Notes under the pieces: model-generated
The model's input: only the letters and a program-made list of their open reading frames with translations
Databases searched by the model: none
Told to the model about the DNA's origin: nothing
Origin: Verrucomicrobiota bacterium
GTDB lineage: Bacteria; Verrucomicrobiota; Verrucomicrobiia; Verrucomicrobiales; DEV007
Reading direction: 5' to 3'
Assembly: GCA_020630975.1 (NCBI GenBank)
Contig: JAHDID010000039.1
Location: 163-58,149, forward strand
Length of the DNA: 57,987 bases
Shown: positions 42,952 through 51,865 of the stretch, piece after piece
How positions within the stretch are numbered: the first letter of the stretch is position 1
Layout of the letters: every line of letters begins with the position of its first letter
Translations under genes and position numbers: made by a program

Positions 42952-43341
42952 CTACGCTGTGTGTTTGGCGATTTTATCCAACAGGCTCTGGAAAGGCGAA
43001 ATCGGTTTTTCCTGAAAATCATCGCAGCCCGCCTCGGTGATTTTTTCCTGGTGCTGCGCCATGGTATGCGCGGTGAGCGCTACTACTGGGATCGCCGCCA
43101 GGCTAGGCTCAGCCTTGATCCGGCGGGTCGCATCTAGCCCAGCATTGGGATGAGGTGGCGTATCAGGCGTAGGCGGCAGCTCGAGGTCCATCAGGATCAT
43201 CTGCGGCGAAAAAGATTGCGCCTGGTCGAAAGCGGCGGCTGCATTATCCGCCACCTCGATCTCATGCCCATGATGGGTCAACAATCGAGTCAAAAGACTG
43301 ATGTTGTCCTGATCATCTTCGACTAAAAGTATGCGTGCCAT
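42952..43341 (-). CDS. Single-domain response regulator
   Basis: The start was set at MARILLVEDDQDNISLLTRL; the frame extends 46 codons upstream into the divergent gene without a matching domain. The 129-residue receiver domain has the acidic pocket (EDD), the phospho-acceptor Asp in MILMDLELP, the Thr in VVALTAHT, and the Lys in FQEKPIS. It has no output domain, as in CheY-like or phosphorelay proteins. An insert PPTPDTPPHPNAG follows the acceptor Asp. No histidine kinase is adjacent. Its start codon overlaps that of the divergent gene at 43340. Confidence 0.9.
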   Translation of the reverse strand: MARILLVEDDQDNISLLTRLLTHHGHEIEVADNAAAAFDQAQSFSPQMILMDLELPPTPDTPPHPNAGLDATRRIKAEPSLAAIPVVALTAHTMAQHQEKITEAGCDDFQEKPISPFQSLLDKIAKHTA

Positions 43342-44107
43342 GTCTTTGCAAACAGACCATAAAAATCCGTCCAGGGAAAACAAAAATAGCGCGATCGTCG
43401 TCGCGATCTCCGCTCTGGTCGCTGCGCTTGCTACAGGATGCCGACAGCCTCCTACAGATGAATACGCTGGGCAGATCATTGAGTCGATGGAGATGGCCCA
43501 TCACCTGATCCAATACCGCGAGAAGAACGCACCCAAAATCGGCGAAAAAGCGCCTAAAGTCGCCCTACTAAACGCCGCAGGTGAAAAGGTCCGGCTCGCG
43601 GACTGCTGGGCGGAGAAACCAGCAGTCGTGATCTTTGGTAGCCTCACCTGTGACCAGACCTATGACCATGCTGCCGATTTGAATGCACTCCATCAAGTCT
43701 ATGGAAGCGAGTTCAATTTTACCTTCATCTACATCCGAGATGCGCACCCCAGCGACGGCTGGGACTGCGACCCTCCCCCAGGATTTCCCAGAGCACTTGA
43801 TGCCAAAACCAATGAAGTGAAACGCAATATCTGTCGACGCGCAGTGAAATTACATGAATTTCCCTTTCCCGCCCTGACCGATCCAGTCACGGATCCGGTA
43901 GCTATCGCCTACGCCGCGTGGCCATCTCGCCTTTATGTGATCGATACCGATGGAGTGATTCGCTATCAGAGCCCAGCTGGCCCATGGGGATACCGCCCCA
44001 CTGAGCTAGCTCCCGGCCTGGCCCTAAACGAAAGCGAGAAAGCCTCAGGCTTTCAAGAACAAGCCACCTACCCCAGCCTCGAGGCTTTTCTGAAGACATG
44101 GAAGTGA
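43340..44107 (+). CDS. Iodothyronine deiodinase-like redox lipoprotein
   Basis: With the start at MSLQTDHKNPSRENKNSAIV the 255-residue product has a lipoprotein-type signal (LVAALATGC) and a thioredoxin-fold domain: GEKAPKVALLNAAGEKVRLADC, VVIFGSLTCDQTYDHAADLNAL, FTFIYIRDAHPSDGW. The YIxxAHxxDGW pattern is specific to the deiodinase-like branch. The active-site position has Cys (not selenocysteine). Bacterial members have mostly unknown substrates; thiol redox or dehalogenation are candidates. Its start codon overlaps the start codon of the divergent response regulator. Confidence 0.88.
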   Translation: MSLQTDHKNPSRENKNSAIVVAISALVAALATGCRQPPTDEYAGQIIESMEMAHHLIQYREKNAPKIGEKAPKVALLNAAGEKVRLADCWAEKPAVVIFGSLTCDQTYDHAADLNALHQVYGSEFNFTFIYIRDAHPSDGWDCDPPPGFPRALDAKTNEVKRNICRRAVKLHEFPFPALTDPVTDPVAIAYAAWPSRLYVIDTDGVIRYQSPAGPWGYRPTELAPGLALNESEKASGFQEQATYPSLEAFLKTWK

Positions 44108-44333
44108 ACCGAAAAAAGCCATTCCAAAAAAGAACACATTTTATTGAACGTTTCTACTCGCACTGGTGACACAGTCTTTAGCAGATGATTTTTTTGAATC
44201 CTTGTTGTTGCCCATTTTTACAGAAGACCATCTCAGAGCCCAATTCGCGCTTTGATCCGCACTGACGGTCGCTTCTGCCCATCTCTCTGCTTTCTCACCT
44301 TTTCTTTGTCACCATTCTACTTTCTGTCACCAT

Positions 44334-44945
44334 ATGCCTGCCTTAATGAGCGATACACGTCGCAAGAAAAAAACTGACCCAGATCTCGATCTGGTCACCC
44401 GCTCCCAGTCAGGGGATACCGCCGCATTCGACGAGCTCGTCGTCAAATACTCGCCCAAACTCTATGGGCTGATCTATCACATGACTTCGAACCGCGAAGA
44501 CACCAACGACCTGCTGCAGGACGTCTTCGCCAAAGCCTACAAATCCATCAATAAATTTCAGGGCAAATCATCGTTCTACACCTGGGTGTACGCCATCGCC
44601 ACCAACATGACGCTGAACTTCCTGAAAAAGCGCAATCGCCGGCGAGGCATGAGCCTAGACGATGTCGATTCCGCCATCGAGCACGACCAGGAGTTTATCG
44701 AGATCACCTCGAAAAGCGACCCCGTACGCGAAACTTACATCGGCGAACTGCAAAAGAAATTGAACGAGGCGATGCAGACCCTGTCTGATAACCATCGCGC
44801 AGTCGTGACGATGTACGACATCCAGGGGATGCCGCACACTGAGATTGCGAAAATACTAAACCTGTCGGAAGGCACCGTGCGGTCCAGACTGTTTTACGCC
44901 CACCGACAGCTACAAACCCAATTGGGAGAATTTTGGACTGGTTAA
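44334..44945 (+). CDS. ECF-type RNA polymerase sigma factor
   Basis: The 203-residue product has sigma-70 region 2 (FDELVVKYSPKLYGLIYHMT, DLLQDVFAKAYKSINKF, SSFYTWVYAIATNMTLNFLK) and region 4 (LNEAMQTLSDNHRAVVTMYD, HTEIAKILNLSEGTVRSRLF). This is a normal ECF sigma. Met5 (MSDTRRKKK) is an alternative start. The next gene, a single-pass membrane protein starting 91 bases later, may be its regulator. Target promoters are not known. Confidence 0.95.
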   Translation: MPALMSDTRRKKKTDPDLDLVTRSQSGDTAAFDELVVKYSPKLYGLIYHMTSNREDTNDLLQDVFAKAYKSINKFQGKSSFYTWVYAIATNMTLNFLKKRNRRRGMSLDDVDSAIEHDQEFIEITSKSDPVRETYIGELQKKLNEAMQTLSDNHRAVVTMYDIQGMPHTEIAKILNLSEGTVRSRLFYAHRQLQTQLGEFWTG

Positions 44946-45035
44946 CCCAGCGAGCCACACAGATATTTGCGAAGTTTTTCTTACACACCTACACACACAT
45001 CACTTCAAAAAATACATTATCTTCTACAAATCGAT

Positions 45036-45467
45036 ATGAACGACACTGACGATAACTGCCAGATGCTAATGCGTCTGAAGCGATACGAGACACCAGGTGA
45101 ACAGTATTTCGAAGATTTCCTCACCGAGTTTCAGGCTCGTAGGACTGAGGAAAGCTCTTATGCCCAGCAGCCAAGCCCCTTCGATCAATGGAAGGCGAAG
45201 GTGAACGACTGGTACCAAGAGCTAGGCTATGGCAAATGGGCTGTCCCCGCAGGCTCTTTTGCAGCGATCGCTATCACAGTCTTTGCCCTAGCCGCAAAGC
45301 AATCTCACGAAGCCTCCGAGGTGAAACACGCAGCTTCAGGAGAGCAACCCCAGACAGAAGAAGCCACTATCGAGGTCAAACTGCCTAACGTGCCGATGAC
45401 TCCCGGCACGCTGCCCAATAGCGGTAGCTCCTACGTGCTACCCGCATCCACATCGGGTGCTCAATAA
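45036..45467 (+). CDS. Single-pass membrane protein, possible anti-sigma factor
   Basis: The start was set at MNDTDDNCQMLMRLKRYETP; the longer open frame from 44967 has no ribosome site and poor sequence. The 143-residue product has a charged N-terminal cytoplasmic part (EQYFEDFLTEFQARR), one membrane helix (WAVPAGSFAAIAITVFALAA, about residues 70-89) and a short Pro-rich outer tail. Placement just after the ECF sigma gene and the topology fit an anti-sigma factor, but no known anti-sigma domain such as a zinc motif is visible. Confidence 0.75.
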   Translation: MNDTDDNCQMLMRLKRYETPGEQYFEDFLTEFQARRTEESSYAQQPSPFDQWKAKVNDWYQELGYGKWAVPAGSFAAIAITVFALAAKQSHEASEVKHAASGEQPQTEEATIEVKLPNVPMTPGTLPNSGSSYVLPASTSGAQ

Positions 45468-45525
45468 AACTCCCTTCCGGCACCAACTGATCAAAGACAA
45501 AAGCCGCTTTTCAAAAAAATCCTTC

Positions 45526-45558
45526 AAGCCCCTCTCTAGAGGGGCTTTTTGCTTTTTG
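45526..45558 (+). terminator. Intrinsic terminator of the sigma factor operon
   Basis: AAGCCCCTCT and AGAGGGGCTT form a 10-bp perfect stem with a tight loop, followed by TTTGCTTTTT. It lies about 60 bases past the stop codon at 45467. Confidence 0.88.
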
Positions 45559-45654
45559 AGATACGCACAGTCCCCCTCACAGCAACCCCTCGTTCCCTCC
45601 CCCCTTCAAAAGTAAAAAACTTCGAGAATCAAAAATTCTAAAGCCATTATATCA

Positions 45655-45703
45655 TGTGATAATAATAATTTGGATATTTATAAAAATCCGCAATATTATC
45701 ACA
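45655..45703 (+). promoter_or_regulatory. Inverted repeat directly before the beta-helix protein start
   Basis: TGTGATAAT (45655-45663) is exactly inverted at ATTATCACA (45695-45703), and an inner pair GGATATTT/AAAAATCC can form a second stem. The 3-prime arm ends one base before the ATG at 45705. No Shine-Dalgarno sequence is visible. The structure could be a protein-binding operator or an RNA hairpin covering the initiation site. Confidence 0.55.
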
Positions 45704-45704
45704 A

Positions 45705-47645
45705 ATGATTCTCAATATACCGCTTCATTTTCGTCTCAAGCCAATATCGGCTCAGCTCTTTGCCATATTGTCTTTCTACGGTTTAGCACTAGGTGGGGAG
45801 GTGGGCCTACTGACAACATCCTACCCCATCCCGATGAACGCAGTCTTTGTGAGCCCAAACGGAGACAATGCCAACGCCGGAACAGAATCCAGCCCACTCG
45901 CGACACTAGCGGCCGCCGTGCAAAGGGCTCCATCTGGCGCCACAATCGTCATGCGAGCAGGCACCTACAGAGAAGGCGATATTACAATATCCAGACAACT
46001 CACTATACAACCCTATCCTGAAGAAGACGTCTGCATCAAAGGCAGTACCATCATTGATAATTGGAACCATAGCAATGGAGTCTGGTTCCACGATGGCTGG
46101 ACACATGATTTTGGGGAATCCAACCACCATGAGACGTCCATCAATCCCGAATACCCCTACGCCGGTCTCCCTGATATGGTGTTCAAAAACTCGATTCCGC
46201 TGAGCCAAGTCGCTTCTATAGCCGAACTCAATGCAACGTCATTTTACATCGATCATGATGCAGATCGCATTTACCTAGGAGCCTCCCCCTCAGAGTCGAC
46301 CATCGAAGTAGCGAGGCACTCCCGCGGACTGCGAGTCGTCACCAATGCAGCTGATGGGACTATCATTCGAGGCCTTCGATTATTGCACTACGGATCCCTC
46401 CGCAGCCAGGCGATACTACAAATCGATGCTGCTGAGGTCACACTCGAAAACAACAGCGTGCAATGGGGTGCCTACACTGGTATCGCTATTTTTCAGGCCG
46501 ACAACTGCCGGATCATAAACAATTACATAAGCCACCATGGCTCAACTGGTATGGTAGGCTGGCGTACTAACAATCTAGAAATAGCCAACAATGTAATTGA
46601 AGAAAACAATCAAGAAAACTTCGTAATGGCAGGTGCCACCGCTGAGGCGGCCGGCATAAAAATAACCAATTCCAATAACCTGAATATCATCGGCAATATC
46701 TTTCAACACAATAGGTCCAATGGACTTTGGTTAGATATATCCGTCTTCAATGCCAAGATCCTATTCAATGCAGCTACTGCCAATGACCGAAATGGTTTCT
46801 ACCATGAGCTGTCGGGAACAGCTCTATATCTAGCAAATCTCGCCAACGACAATAAGGACAGCGGTATCGCTCTAAACAACAGCTCTCAAATAGATGTCTA
46901 CAATAACACACTGGCCAACAACGCCATCAACCTCAAACTGACAGACGACTCCAGACTTGCCACTGATCCCGCAGATATCTCTAGAGGTATTTCCTGGATC
47001 ACCAAAGACCTAACAATCAAGAATAATATCTCAACCCTGTCCGGATCCTCTGGGATGCATATTCTGGCCCGTGATTACAACTCCACCCCAATAAGAGATG
47101 GCGAGGACTTCATCAAAGAACTTAGTCACAATGGCTATCATCGCACCTCCAACCTTACCTCAACCGTTGCAATAGAATGGTGGCGCGGAACCAGTCGCAC
47201 CGACTATACCACAATCGAAAATTTTCAGTCCACAGGTATGGAGGCAAATGGAGTGCTACTCGATGGTGCAAACACTGCTACAATTTTTCAGAACAGAGAG
47301 AACTTCAGATACCGGCTAACTTCAAACAGCCCTCTGCGCAATACTGGAGAACATCTGCCAGAATATGCTGCCAAACTTTACGGCACCCAAGATTTTCAGA
47401 CAATCGATATCGGTGCGTACCAGTATTACCGTCCAGTCCAGCCGTTTGGCATGGAATGTTCAGAAGAGTATTTCCAATTCTGTTTCAATTCCACCCCTGG
47501 CACCCTTTACAAAATCGAGAGCTCAACCGACCTGTCCAACTGGCTAGCAATCGATCCGGAGCTAAACGGAGATAGCGGGTTCACCCGTTTCAGAGACCCG
47601 ATTAAAAACACTTATAGGAACTTCTATCGAGTGATGGAGCCCTAA
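45705..47645 (+). CDS. Secreted right-handed parallel beta-helix protein
   Basis: The 646-residue product has a signal peptide (about 1-30), then VFVSPNGDNANAGTESSPLATLAAAVQRA, the typical start of DUF1565/pectate-lyase-like beta-helix proteins, and coil repeats such as NNYISHHGSTGMVGWRTNNLEIANNVIEEN-type strands. The last 60 residues (TPGTLYKIESSTDL, ending NFYRVMEP) are the C-terminal domain seen on many exported Verrucomicrobiota proteins. It may bind, cleave or epimerise a polysaccharide. It precedes the exopolysaccharide chain-length and polymerase genes in the same direction and shares their lower GC. Confidence 0.88.
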   Translation: MILNIPLHFRLKPISAQLFAILSFYGLALGGEVGLLTTSYPIPMNAVFVSPNGDNANAGTESSPLATLAAAVQRAPSGATIVMRAGTYREGDITISRQLTIQPYPEEDVCIKGSTIIDNWNHSNGVWFHDGWTHDFGESNHHETSINPEYPYAGLPDMVFKNSIPLSQVASIAELNATSFYIDHDADRIYLGASPSESTIEVARHSRGLRVVTNAADGTIIRGLRLLHYGSLRSQAILQIDAAEVTLENNSVQWGAYTGIAIFQADNCRIINNYISHHGSTGMVGWRTNNLEIANNVIEENNQENFVMAGATAEAAGIKITNSNNLNIIGNIFQHNRSNGLWLDISVFNAKILFNAATANDRNGFYHELSGTALYLANLANDNKDSGIALNNSSQIDVYNNTLANNAINLKLTDDSRLATDPADISRGISWITKDLTIKNNISTLSGSSGMHILARDYNSTPIRDGEDFIKELSHNGYHRTSNLTSTVAIEWWRGTSRTDYTTIENFQSTGMEANGVLLDGANTATIFQNRENFRYRLTSNSPLRNTGEHLPEYAAKLYGTQDFQTIDIGAYQYYRPVQPFGMECSEEYFQFCFNSTPGTLYKIESSTDLSNWLAIDPELNGDSGFTRFRDPIKNTYRNFYRVMEP

Positions 47646-48103
47646 TAGTCCTCGAAGACTAAACTTCCGGCTATCTTTAACACCCCTCGCACCCCCGTCT
47701 CACACGAAAACCCGAGCCAGCCCGGGATCGCACCAGACCAGAAGCGAAGGTCTGGTTCACTGTAAGCACTTCGGGCCACAGACGTCTGCCTAATCAAGCT
47801 CCAGACCACGAGGAATCGCTCAAATCAGAGCGCGTGGGCCACTACTGACCTGCACAACAAGCTATTTAATAAGCTTTTGTTAAGAACATCAGTGAAGTGA
47901 AAAATTCGGAATAATAAGAATTAAACGTAAAAACACCAGTTTAATTTTCATAAAATCCATTTAAATCAGATTGCATTGTCATTAAAACAGGATTATGATA
48001 AAATTCACAAAAACGATTCTCGAATTATCAATTCGAGGCAATTGAGTCGAAAACACAACGACCTCTTGTAAGACGACCACCCAAAACTTTCACATCTATC
48101 CTT
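47646..48103. other. Intergenic region before the exopolysaccharide export gene
   Basis: The first part has a hairpin ACCAGACC/GGTCTGGT (47732-47756), a possible weak terminator. From about 47880 on the sequence is strongly AT-rich, as expected for a promoter region, and includes the palindrome at 48019-48037. No gene was recognised. Confidence 0.5.
48019..48037. promoter_or_regulatory. Palindrome upstream of the chain-length gene
   Basis: CTCGAATT-ATC-AATTCGAG is a perfect inverted repeat with 8-bp arms and a 3-base centre, 67 bases before the start codon at 48104. Size and position fit an operator for a dimeric regulator. Confidence 0.5.
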
Positions 48104-50104
48104 ATGAGAAACGAACTAGACCCAGAGGCCGACCGCCCTCTCATCGACATCGATGTCAGTGATATTCTGTTCCTCATCCGCAACAATCTAAAACTCTTGG
48201 TCATTCTGCCGATAGTTTTTGCGGTGATTGGATTTATCGCCCATTCAGCGATTAATCCTATGTACTTCGCCAAATCAACTTTCTACATTCGGCCAGATTT
48301 CGACCAATACCTAAGCGTCGATAAGCCTGCTAGTCGTGGCGAAGATATTGACTCTCTACAATCCATCGCAGACTCCATGGTGTCTGATTCGGTCATTCTA
48401 GCTATGATTGACCGACTCAAGTTAAAAGAAGAGCCAGATTTCCTTCCGAAAACCAAAGACATACACTTATTATCGGATTTCGAGATACTAGAAGAAGTGG
48501 AGGGTAGATACACTACAGAAATGAAACCTGCCACTCGATTGGTCGAGCTGAAGGTTAAATCTCATTCCAAGGAGCGGACAGTGCTAATCAACAAAGAAAT
48601 CAAAAAACTATTCTTAGAGCACCTGAGTCAAGAGCGCACCATGCAGGAACAAGCCATCCGAGAGGTGCTAGAACGACAGTCAAAGAAAGCACTCGACCGC
48701 TCCCTCGAGTCAGAGGAAGAACTCCGAGTATTCCGAATCGCCAACCCTGATCTACTCGTCGAACAAGACAGTGCCATATTCAATCAGCGCCTCGCGGAGT
48801 TGAGCACCTCTCTGAACCAGGCCAAATCAAACAGCTATCGCCTAGCCGGAATAATCAAAGCGATAAAAGACGTGGATCCAGAGACCACCCCGCAAAAGAT
48901 CTTCCAACTGTTTCGCTTTCGGCAGAACGACCACATTGACAATCTACTGACCCTACAGGCTGAGGCAGAGTCTAACTTCGCCAACATTCAAAACACCTTT
49001 ACTGAAAGAACCACACAGTATCGTGCAGCTGAAGAGCGCCTAAACTCGGTGCGCAGAAATGTCATAGCAAACGCGAGAAGAATGCGCGATGGCGCTGATA
49101 GTGAGTACCAAGCCGCCTTGGAAAATCAACAAACCATTGCAAACGAAATGGAAGCCATGCAAAACCAATTTGTCGATTATAAAACCAAAAGTGCGGAGTT
49201 TCGTGCAATCCAAGAAAAAACGAATCGTAACTGGTCTACCCACAAAGCACTACAAGAGAAGATAATGGCCCTGGACCTCGATCCCGAACTGCCACCCACT
49301 TTTCTCTCCACCATGGACTACGCTTTAACACCTGAGAAGCCAATCACAACCAAGCTACACCTACTTGTTTTCGGATTCGCAGGCGGTATCGCCTTAGCGA
49401 TGATCCCCGTGGCAATCCAATTTCTAAAAGGCCTGCCATTCACCAGCCAGACTCAGTGCCAACAGAAACTTGGCCTCCATATTGCCGCCAACATTACAAA
49501 TTTAACCAAAGGCAAGCCAACTGACGAAATGATCCATGAATTACACCACACTTCTGGATTTAGAGATGCAATGGTTGCTTTAAACAAAAAAGATATAGTA
49601 CACATCACCTCTGCAACTCAGAGCGAAGCTACAAACTTAATCAAACTATCCATCTTGTCGTTCTTAGCCAAGACCAATTCTAAAACTTTGGTGATATCAA
49701 TAAAAGCGACTAACAACCCAGAAGCTGAGCCCAAAATATTCGGAGGGCTTTGGCACTACGAAATAGGACCGGATTCATTTTTCGAAGGTGGCGGCACAGC
49801 CAAACTACTCAACCAAGTGGCTCACGGTTTTGACACAATCCTCTTTGACACAACAGATCTAGCTATCGATAGCATAAAAAGCGAGATCGCAGAAAACTGC
49901 CAACACACCAATGTTATTGTATTAGCAAATGGGCAGACCCCTCGTTCGAGATACCGAACATTTCTTTCTTCGCTTAGCATACGCGATGAAAGCAAGTTTT
50001 CAGCTATGTACGTCCACGAAACCAGCTCAACAACACCATTATTCAATTTAAAGAGAACACCAAATAAGCATATTGGTGGAGAGCTAGAACCCGCTTACAC
50101 CTAA
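48104..50104 (+). CDS. Wzz/Wzc-like polysaccharide chain-length protein
   Basis: The 666-residue product has an N-terminal membrane helix (LKLLVILPIVFAVIGFIAHS), a Wzz domain, a long coiled-coil region (about residues 160-390, for example RVLERQSKKALDRSLESEEE-like heptads), a second membrane helix (LLVFGFAGGIALAMIPVAIQ) with a preceding Pro-rich turn (ALTPEKPITT), and a cytoplasmic C-terminus of about 210 residues. That last part has the rhythm of a BY-kinase domain (HITSATQSEATNLIKLSILS, TILFDTTDL) but no Walker A GKT, so it is probably catalytically dead. It would control the length and export of an exopolysaccharide made with the polymerase encoded next. Confidence 0.88.
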   Translation: MRNELDPEADRPLIDIDVSDILFLIRNNLKLLVILPIVFAVIGFIAHSAINPMYFAKSTFYIRPDFDQYLSVDKPASRGEDIDSLQSIADSMVSDSVILAMIDRLKLKEEPDFLPKTKDIHLLSDFEILEEVEGRYTTEMKPATRLVELKVKSHSKERTVLINKEIKKLFLEHLSQERTMQEQAIREVLERQSKKALDRSLESEEELRVFRIANPDLLVEQDSAIFNQRLAELSTSLNQAKSNSYRLAGIIKAIKDVDPETTPQKIFQLFRFRQNDHIDNLLTLQAEAESNFANIQNTFTERTTQYRAAEERLNSVRRNVIANARRMRDGADSEYQAALENQQTIANEMEAMQNQFVDYKTKSAEFRAIQEKTNRNWSTHKALQEKIMALDLDPELPPTFLSTMDYALTPEKPITTKLHLLVFGFAGGIALAMIPVAIQFLKGLPFTSQTQCQQKLGLHIAANITNLTKGKPTDEMIHELHHTSGFRDAMVALNKKDIVHITSATQSEATNLIKLSILSFLAKTNSKTLVISIKATNNPEAEPKIFGGLWHYEIGPDSFFEGGGTAKLLNQVAHGFDTILFDTTDLAIDSIKSEIAENCQHTNVIVLANGQTPRSRYRTFLSSLSIRDESKFSAMYVHETSSTTPLFNLKRTPNKHIGGELEPAYT

Positions 50105-50153
50105 GACACTAAAGATCTAACAAAAAATATACAACCTAAACGAAAGGATCGTT

Positions 50154-51377
50154 ATTAATTGGCAGCCACAAGAGCGGAGTATTTTTGAGAAACTGTACAT
50201 CCTGTTAAATCTAATTGTACTGTTTATCCCCTCTTCTATTCTAGATATCCCCCTACCTATATTCGGTGCTCTCGCCGTAGGCATCATAGTAATTTTCCTA
50301 AGAAATCCGACATCTAAGGAGAGTTACATCTTCCTAGCTATCACTATCCTACCGTATTTTCTTTTCTGCACACTATCTGTGCTCTGGAGCAGTGTCCCTG
50401 AACACTCGGTAAAGCGAATATTTATATTTTTCTACCTCACAACACTGGGAATCGTTACCGCCAGTAAGTTCACCATTTTTGAGCTACTTAAAATCGCCCG
50501 AACATGCCTGATATTCATAGGCATTCTATCCGTCTTATGGGTGCTAAAAGGATCTGGTTATGGTGACCACGGCGAGTGGACTGGTATTTACCCACAAAAG
50601 AACTACCTAGCCAATTCCATGGCATTCGGTTGCCTAGTGCAGTTTGTGTTGATCTCTCGGGGTAAATCCTTCGTTAAAGACCTATCCCTTCTACTCTTTT
50701 TTGCATTCCTACTAATCATGGCAGACGGGAAAGGCGGCTTATTGAGCGTCATCGCAGCAGTAGGCGCCTATTTCGTCATTCGAGTAAAAAAGAGGCCCCG
50801 ATCCGTACAAATTTCAGCCACTCGCACTTTCACCATTCTCATCGTATCAGTCGCTACTTTGATAACTTGCTCCGGCTTAGTTCTTACAGCCCTAGGCCGT
50901 GACCCAAGTCTCACGGGGCGAACTGACCTTTGGAAGCTGTTATGGACTTACCTCGAAAGCCGAGGACAATTGCTAGGCTTCGGATTCGATGGTTTCTGGG
51001 GATTATATAAAGATCGCGTACAGAATCAATTCGAGTGGGCAGGTGACGCACACAACGGCTACCTAGACGTTGCCATGTCCACCGGAATCATCGGCGGAGT
51101 ATTGATCCTTTTCTTACTCTTCAAAACTACCGGCAGATCTGCCATCAGCTATCTATCTGAGCCCAGCAAATTGAAAGCATGGCCGTTTCTATTTCTAATC
51201 TTTAATCTCGTCCTAAATATCTCCGCGGTAACCATCGCCCCCTATCGAGGGTTCTACTGGACTTTTCTAATCATATCACTCACGTCCGTGAGTCATATAG
51301 CTCGATCACCAAAGAAATCGACCACCAGCGATGAAGCGTACACACCAAAGCATTTATCGAATTCTTTCGCTGGCTAA
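50154..51377 (+). CDS. O-antigen ligase/Wzy-type polymerase, probable ATT start
   Basis: The product is a polytopic membrane protein with the Wzy_C/O-antigen-ligase pattern GRTDLWKLLWTYLESRGQLLG then GFGFDGFW and AGDAHNGYLDVAMSTG (catalytic His region). The first standard start codon in frame is a GTG at 50379, but the frame is open and clearly coding upstream: NWQPQERSIFEKLYILLNLI and IPLPIFGALAVGIIVIFLRN supply the missing first membrane helices. The frame is closed by TAA at 50118. GAAAGGA at 50143-50147 is a good ribosome site six or seven bases before ATT at 50154, so ATT initiation is likely. It follows the chain-length gene by 49 bases. Confidence 0.8.
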   Translation: MNWQPQERSIFEKLYILLNLIVLFIPSSILDIPLPIFGALAVGIIVIFLRNPTSKESYIFLAITILPYFLFCTLSVLWSSVPEHSVKRIFIFFYLTTLGIVTASKFTIFELLKIARTCLIFIGILSVLWVLKGSGYGDHGEWTGIYPQKNYLANSMAFGCLVQFVLISRGKSFVKDLSLLLFFAFLLIMADGKGGLLSVIAAVGAYFVIRVKKRPRSVQISATRTFTILIVSVATLITCSGLVLTALGRDPSLTGRTDLWKLLWTYLESRGQLLGFGFDGFWGLYKDRVQNQFEWAGDAHNGYLDVAMSTGIIGGVLILFLLFKTTGRSAISYLSEPSKLKAWPFLFLIFNLVLNISAVTIAPYRGFYWTFLIISLTSVSHIARSPKKSTTSDEAYTPKHLSNSFAG

Positions 51378-51865
51378 ACCTGAAAGAAAATAAGTTAAGA
51401 TAATCAAAGACTACCTAACTATCGTCCACCTAATCAAAGTCATTGGCGCCTCATAAGATGATAGACAATCAAGTTCTCCACCCAGCCACCACTTTTTTTT
51501 GCTCTGATCTATGGGATGGCTGTGAAATTACATCAAAAATTGCGCTGAGTTACGAGCACCTCAATCCAAACAGGAATCGTTCGTGCTAAAACCTAATAAC
51601 AAAAGAATTAAATTTTTCTTCTTACCCAGCCGAAGCCTATCAACTTTACGTCGTTGCGCGAGGCCCCTGCATTGCCTACCAGCGAGTTTTTCGGGTGCTC
51701 TGTAATAAACATCGCGCAACGAAGGTGCTGAGTGGAAGTCATCACAAGTCACCGAGAAAAGGCTGATGAGTTATCCGCTAAAATGCAGCAACTTTTCGCC
51801 GACGATCGTTCGCGGCCGATTCCGCGAGGCAGCAAGTCGAAGAAGAAGTGACAACAGAAACTGCC
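51378..51865. other. Intergenic region with a possible small frame
   Basis: No accepted gene. A 39-codon frame starting with GTG at 51732 and ending at 51851 encodes a basic-tailed peptide (ADELSAKMQQLFADDRSR, ending GSKSKKK) that looks like a C-terminal fragment. CGTTGCGCGA (51652-51661) is inverted at 51711-51720. The region may hold a decayed gene or a mobile remnant. Confidence 0.4.

Noticed and set aside
43340-44107. Selenoprotein deiodinase
   Set aside because: The active-site position is a TGT/TGC cysteine codon with no in-frame TGA, so no selenocysteine is needed.
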